From Pseudovibrio sp947494035 (lineage in GTDB: Bacteria > Pseudomonadota > Alphaproteobacteria > Rhizobiales > Stappiaceae), in contig CANLTN010000014.1 of assembly GCA_947494035.1 (NCBI GenBank), positions 37,281 to 101,280 on the forward strand: a stretch of 64,000 nt of DNA, written 5' to 3'. The position numbers and the translations under genes were made by a program. Under the pieces are notes generated by a model. It did no database searches and was not told the origin of the DNA. It saw nothing but the letters and a program-made list of their open reading frames with translations. This document shows positions 61,985 to 64,000 of the stretch, piece by piece. Position 1 is the first letter of the stretch. Each line of letters starts with the position of its first letter.

Positions 61985-62284
61985 GATTTTGCCTTGCACG
62001 TAATAAATACTCAAAGAAGCGGAGAGAAATAAACTCGCTTTCGTATATTTAACTTAAACCCTATTAAATTGTAAGTTGAAAAAATTGAAAATACGCGCAT
62101 AGCGATTGTAGGAGATTGCTACCGGAAGCTGTTGCTTATCCTTATGTTCACAAAGCGAGTTTGCGCAATTGAGGAACACTTTATAGGACGCATTTCACGG
62201 GTTGCATAAATATGGCAGGCGGAATGGTGCGGCTGCAAGTTCGCCGTTTGGAGGAGCTGCTGTGTTTGCTCTTGGTGATGTGCC
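61985..62284. other. Intergenic region between the two paralogues
   Basis: About 300 nt, AT-rich in the half next to paralogue A (near 62,035-62,095), presumably its promoter. No gene is supported. Confidence 0.4.
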
Positions 62285-63409
62285 TTAAAACTCTAACTCG
62301 TCGGCTGCTTCAGATTCGATTTTAAAGATGCCGGTCTGTTGCTCTGCGGCGAGTTGGATTGGCTGGCTGTCGTACAGCACGATGCTCATGGATGTGAGAT
62401 TGCGGTCGCCTTCCAGTTCAATGGCGTAGAAGTTGGTACAGTTCTCAGAGAGTGTCTGGAGTGTTTCCGGGTCTGAAGGATTGGCGCTCGCTGGTGCGAG
62501 CAAGCTGCCTGCATTGCTGGTATAGTGCTCCAGACAGGTGGTGGAGGTGGATGTTGCCATCTGCTCAAAGCGCGTGAGGTTGGGGTAGGCCTCTTTCAGT
62601 TTGCTCACGACAACTGATCTCGGGGCTCCTGTTATGAAGCTCACGTTGCGGGTGAGGCCATAGATGATGTCTCCCACCTTATTTACGTTGACAGTTTCCT
62701 TCAGGTTCAAGGAGGATTTCTCGCAGGTGGTCAGTCCAATAGTTTCCACGCAGGTTTCGTAGCCTTCTGTCTTCAGGTGGTCTGCTGTTTTGTAGCTGAG
62801 CATTCCGGTGATCAGGCCGTAGATGTTGGGTGGACTGCTTGGGTCCAGTGCAACTGTGATTTGTTTTGGGGCGACCACTGCCGGCTTCTCCTTGGCCACC
62901 TCTACCGTTGTGCCGGGATTGGATTGGGGGAGGGGCGGTTGCGGCGGAGCGGGTTTGGCTTGATCGATCCGGGTTATGGACTGTCGTTTTCTTTGTGTGC
63001 GAGCATAAAGTTCTTCAAGCTGGGATCGGGTGAGGTTTCCGGTTGCAACGTAACCCAATGAGTGCTGGAATTTTCCGATGGCGCGGCGGGTGCGTATTCC
63101 GGCGACGCCGTCAGGAAAACCTGCGCTGTAGCCAAGCAGGTTCAGGCGGTACTGGACATCCTTCAGTTGGATGCGGCTGAGGTTTATGGTCTGCTGGACT
63201 GGGATGCGCGGTGTATTGGGCACTGTTTGGGGTGGGGGTGTGATGACCTGAGGTGTTTGTTGTTGGCTTCCTGTGTGGTCAATGATTGTTTTTCCAATGG
63301 CGCCTACACCAAGCCCGATAATGAAGCCCCCGGCATCGGCCAGTGCGGTGGAAGGGAAAATGACAGATGCTGTCGCTGCCAAAGCAAGCGCCTTGAAAGA
63401 AGTGCCCAT
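62285..63409 (-). CDS. Secreted peptidoglycan-binding-domain protein, paralogue B
   Basis: This 374-residue protein has the same layout as its neighbour: signal peptide (ALALAATASVIFPSTALA), FIIGLGVGAIGKTIIDH, a PG_binding_1 domain (VQYRLNLLGYSAGFPDGVAG, RTRRAIGKFQ), a Pro/Gln-rich linker, and a conserved C-terminal domain ending in a short acidic tail. The four C-terminal cysteines align with those of paralogue A (YETC, TTC, STTC, ENC). The gene order and similarity indicate a tandem duplication that has since diverged. The role of the C-terminal domain is unknown. Confidence 0.8.
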   Translation of the reverse strand: MGTSFKALALAATASVIFPSTALADAGGFIIGLGVGAIGKTIIDHTGSQQQTPQVITPPPQTVPNTPRIPVQQTINLSRIQLKDVQYRLNLLGYSAGFPDGVAGIRTRRAIGKFQHSLGYVATGNLTRSQLEELYARTQRKRQSITRIDQAKPAPPQPPLPQSNPGTTVEVAKEKPAVVAPKQITVALDPSSPPNIYGLITGMLSYKTADHLKTEGYETCVETIGLTTCEKSSLNLKETVNVNKVGDIIYGLTRNVSFITGAPRSVVVSKLKEAYPNLTRFEQMATSTSTTCLEHYTSNAGSLLAPASANPSDPETLQTLSENCTNFYAIELEGDRNLTSMSIVLYDSQPIQLAAEQQTGIFKIESEAADELEF

Positions 63410-63787
63410 AAGTCCGGTCCTTGAATTGATTTGGACTGCCGATCTTTGTCTTTTGTCTGTGATTTGTAGAGCTGAGTGTATCGCAGGAGCTGGCTCAAGC
63501 TAAGTAGTAATACTTGACTGGGTCTTTTTGAGGTGGTTTTGGAAATTTCCGCCAATGCGAATTCAATTTCTTTTCAATGGCAGCCCAATTATCCTTGAGT
63601 CCATAAGGGGATAAATGCGTCTTATACGACCCTGTTTTCCACATCTGAGCGCTTTTGAAGGGCAATTTTGACAGTGAAAACAAGTTATTCAGGAAAAACT
63701 CGCAAAGAGCATCCAACTGCGCTTGACTTGGACCCGCCCCCGCCGTAAATCAGCGCCACCAACAACGACGCAACGTTGCTGGCCCAA
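63410..63787. other. Intergenic region before the tRNA-Asp pair
   Basis: A 73-codon minus-strand frame at 63495-63716 has some protein-like composition (KTHLSPYGLKDNWAAIEKKL) but lacks a good ribosome site and a recognisable domain; I leave it uncalled. The rest holds the promoter of the tRNA genes. Confidence 0.4.
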
Positions 63788-63864
63788 GCGGGTGTAGCTC
63801 AGTTGGTTAGAGTGCCGGCCTGTCACGCCGGAGGTCGCGGGTTCGAGTCCCGTCACTCGCGCCA
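63788..63864 (+). tRNA. tRNA-Asp(GTC), copy 1
   Basis: This 77-nt tRNA has the acceptor stem GCGGGTG / CACTCGC (with a G-T pair), discriminator G and encoded CCA. The anticodon stem CCGGC / GCCGG holds the loop CTGTCAC with anticodon GTC. Confidence 0.97.
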
Positions 63865-63924
63865 CTTTTCCCCGGAAGGGTGGTGCGGATGTAACTTGGT
63901 GTTGTTGTTGATAGTTTGGATTGA

Positions 63925-64000
63925 GCGGGTGTAGCTCAGTTGGTTAGAGTGCCGGCCTGTCACGCCGGAGGTCGCGGGTTCGAGTCCCGTCACTCGCGCC
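63925..64000 (+). tRNA. tRNA-Asp(GTC), copy 2, cut by window end
   Basis: Sequence identical to copy 1 through position 76; only the last A of the CCA falls outside the window. It is a tandem duplicate 60 bp after the first. Confidence 0.96.

Noticed and set aside
63495..63716. 73-codon minus-strand frame
   Set aside because: No ribosome binding site, no known motif, and it lies in the promoter region of tRNA genes; could be a gene remnant but cannot be supported.

Overview
The window looks like a chromosomal segment of an alphaproteobacterium with moderate GC content. I infer a Pseudovibrio- or Stappia-like member of the Hyphomicrobiales from the gene neighbourhoods (pcm-like/tolC/popZ/valS, accB-accC-aat, rne/amidase/mrcA/prfB, glnB-glnA beside nnr, tig-clpP-clpX-lon-hup) and from alphaproteobacterial families such as PopZ, DUF2155 and RNase E with an acidic insertion. 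No rRNA or species marker is present, so the genus is inference.

Positions 1 to about 12,380 are accessory. They hold the 3' end of an unrecognised gene, a stretch with no convincing gene, an orphan YefM-type antitoxin, a WYL-type regulator, and a complete type I-F interference module: cas8f, cas5f, cas7f, cas6f, cas3 on the plus strand. This is followed by a CRISPR array of 33 repeats and 32 unique 32-nt spacers with an exact 60-nt period. Neither cas1 nor cas2 is present anywhere in the window, and the Cas3 protein begins directly with its HD domain instead of the Cas2 domain that is fused to it in ordinary I-F systems. The locus can be expected to process crRNA, build a Csy-type complex and degrade targets, but not to acquire spacers by itself. 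The divergent WYL protein is the obvious candidate regulator. This is the most interesting part of the window.

From about 12,380 to the end the sequence is core genome. First come an isoaspartyl methyltransferase-like protein, a TolC-type outer membrane protein, PopZ and valyl-tRNA synthetase, then a MscS channel, a DUF2155 protein, and the leftward accB-accC-aat operon. Next are a DsbA-like protein and an M48/TPR protease (leftward), an aminotransferase, RNase E (leftward), an AmiC-type amidase, PBP1a, and prfB with its programmed +1 frameshift. An M23 peptidase, a DUF455 ferritin-like protein and a Bcp peroxiredoxin follow (leftward), then an AsmA/YhdP-like protein, a methyltransferase and tyrS.

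The glnB-glnA operon (leftward) is preceded by a near-consensus sigma-54 promoter and a perfect-dyad NtrC site. After a VOC protein, the bifunctional NAD(P)HX repair enzyme and tRNA-Leu(TAG) comes the proteostasis block tig, clpP, clpX, lon, followed by hup. The end of the window holds two tRNA-Val(TAC) genes, a small membrane protein, two paralogous secreted peptidoglycan-binding proteins and two tRNA-Asp(GTC) genes, the last cut by the window edge.

Most convergent gene pairs in the core are separated by strong rho-independent terminators. Two such terminators (near 46,258 and 53,831) have no gene directly upstream and may end small RNAs.
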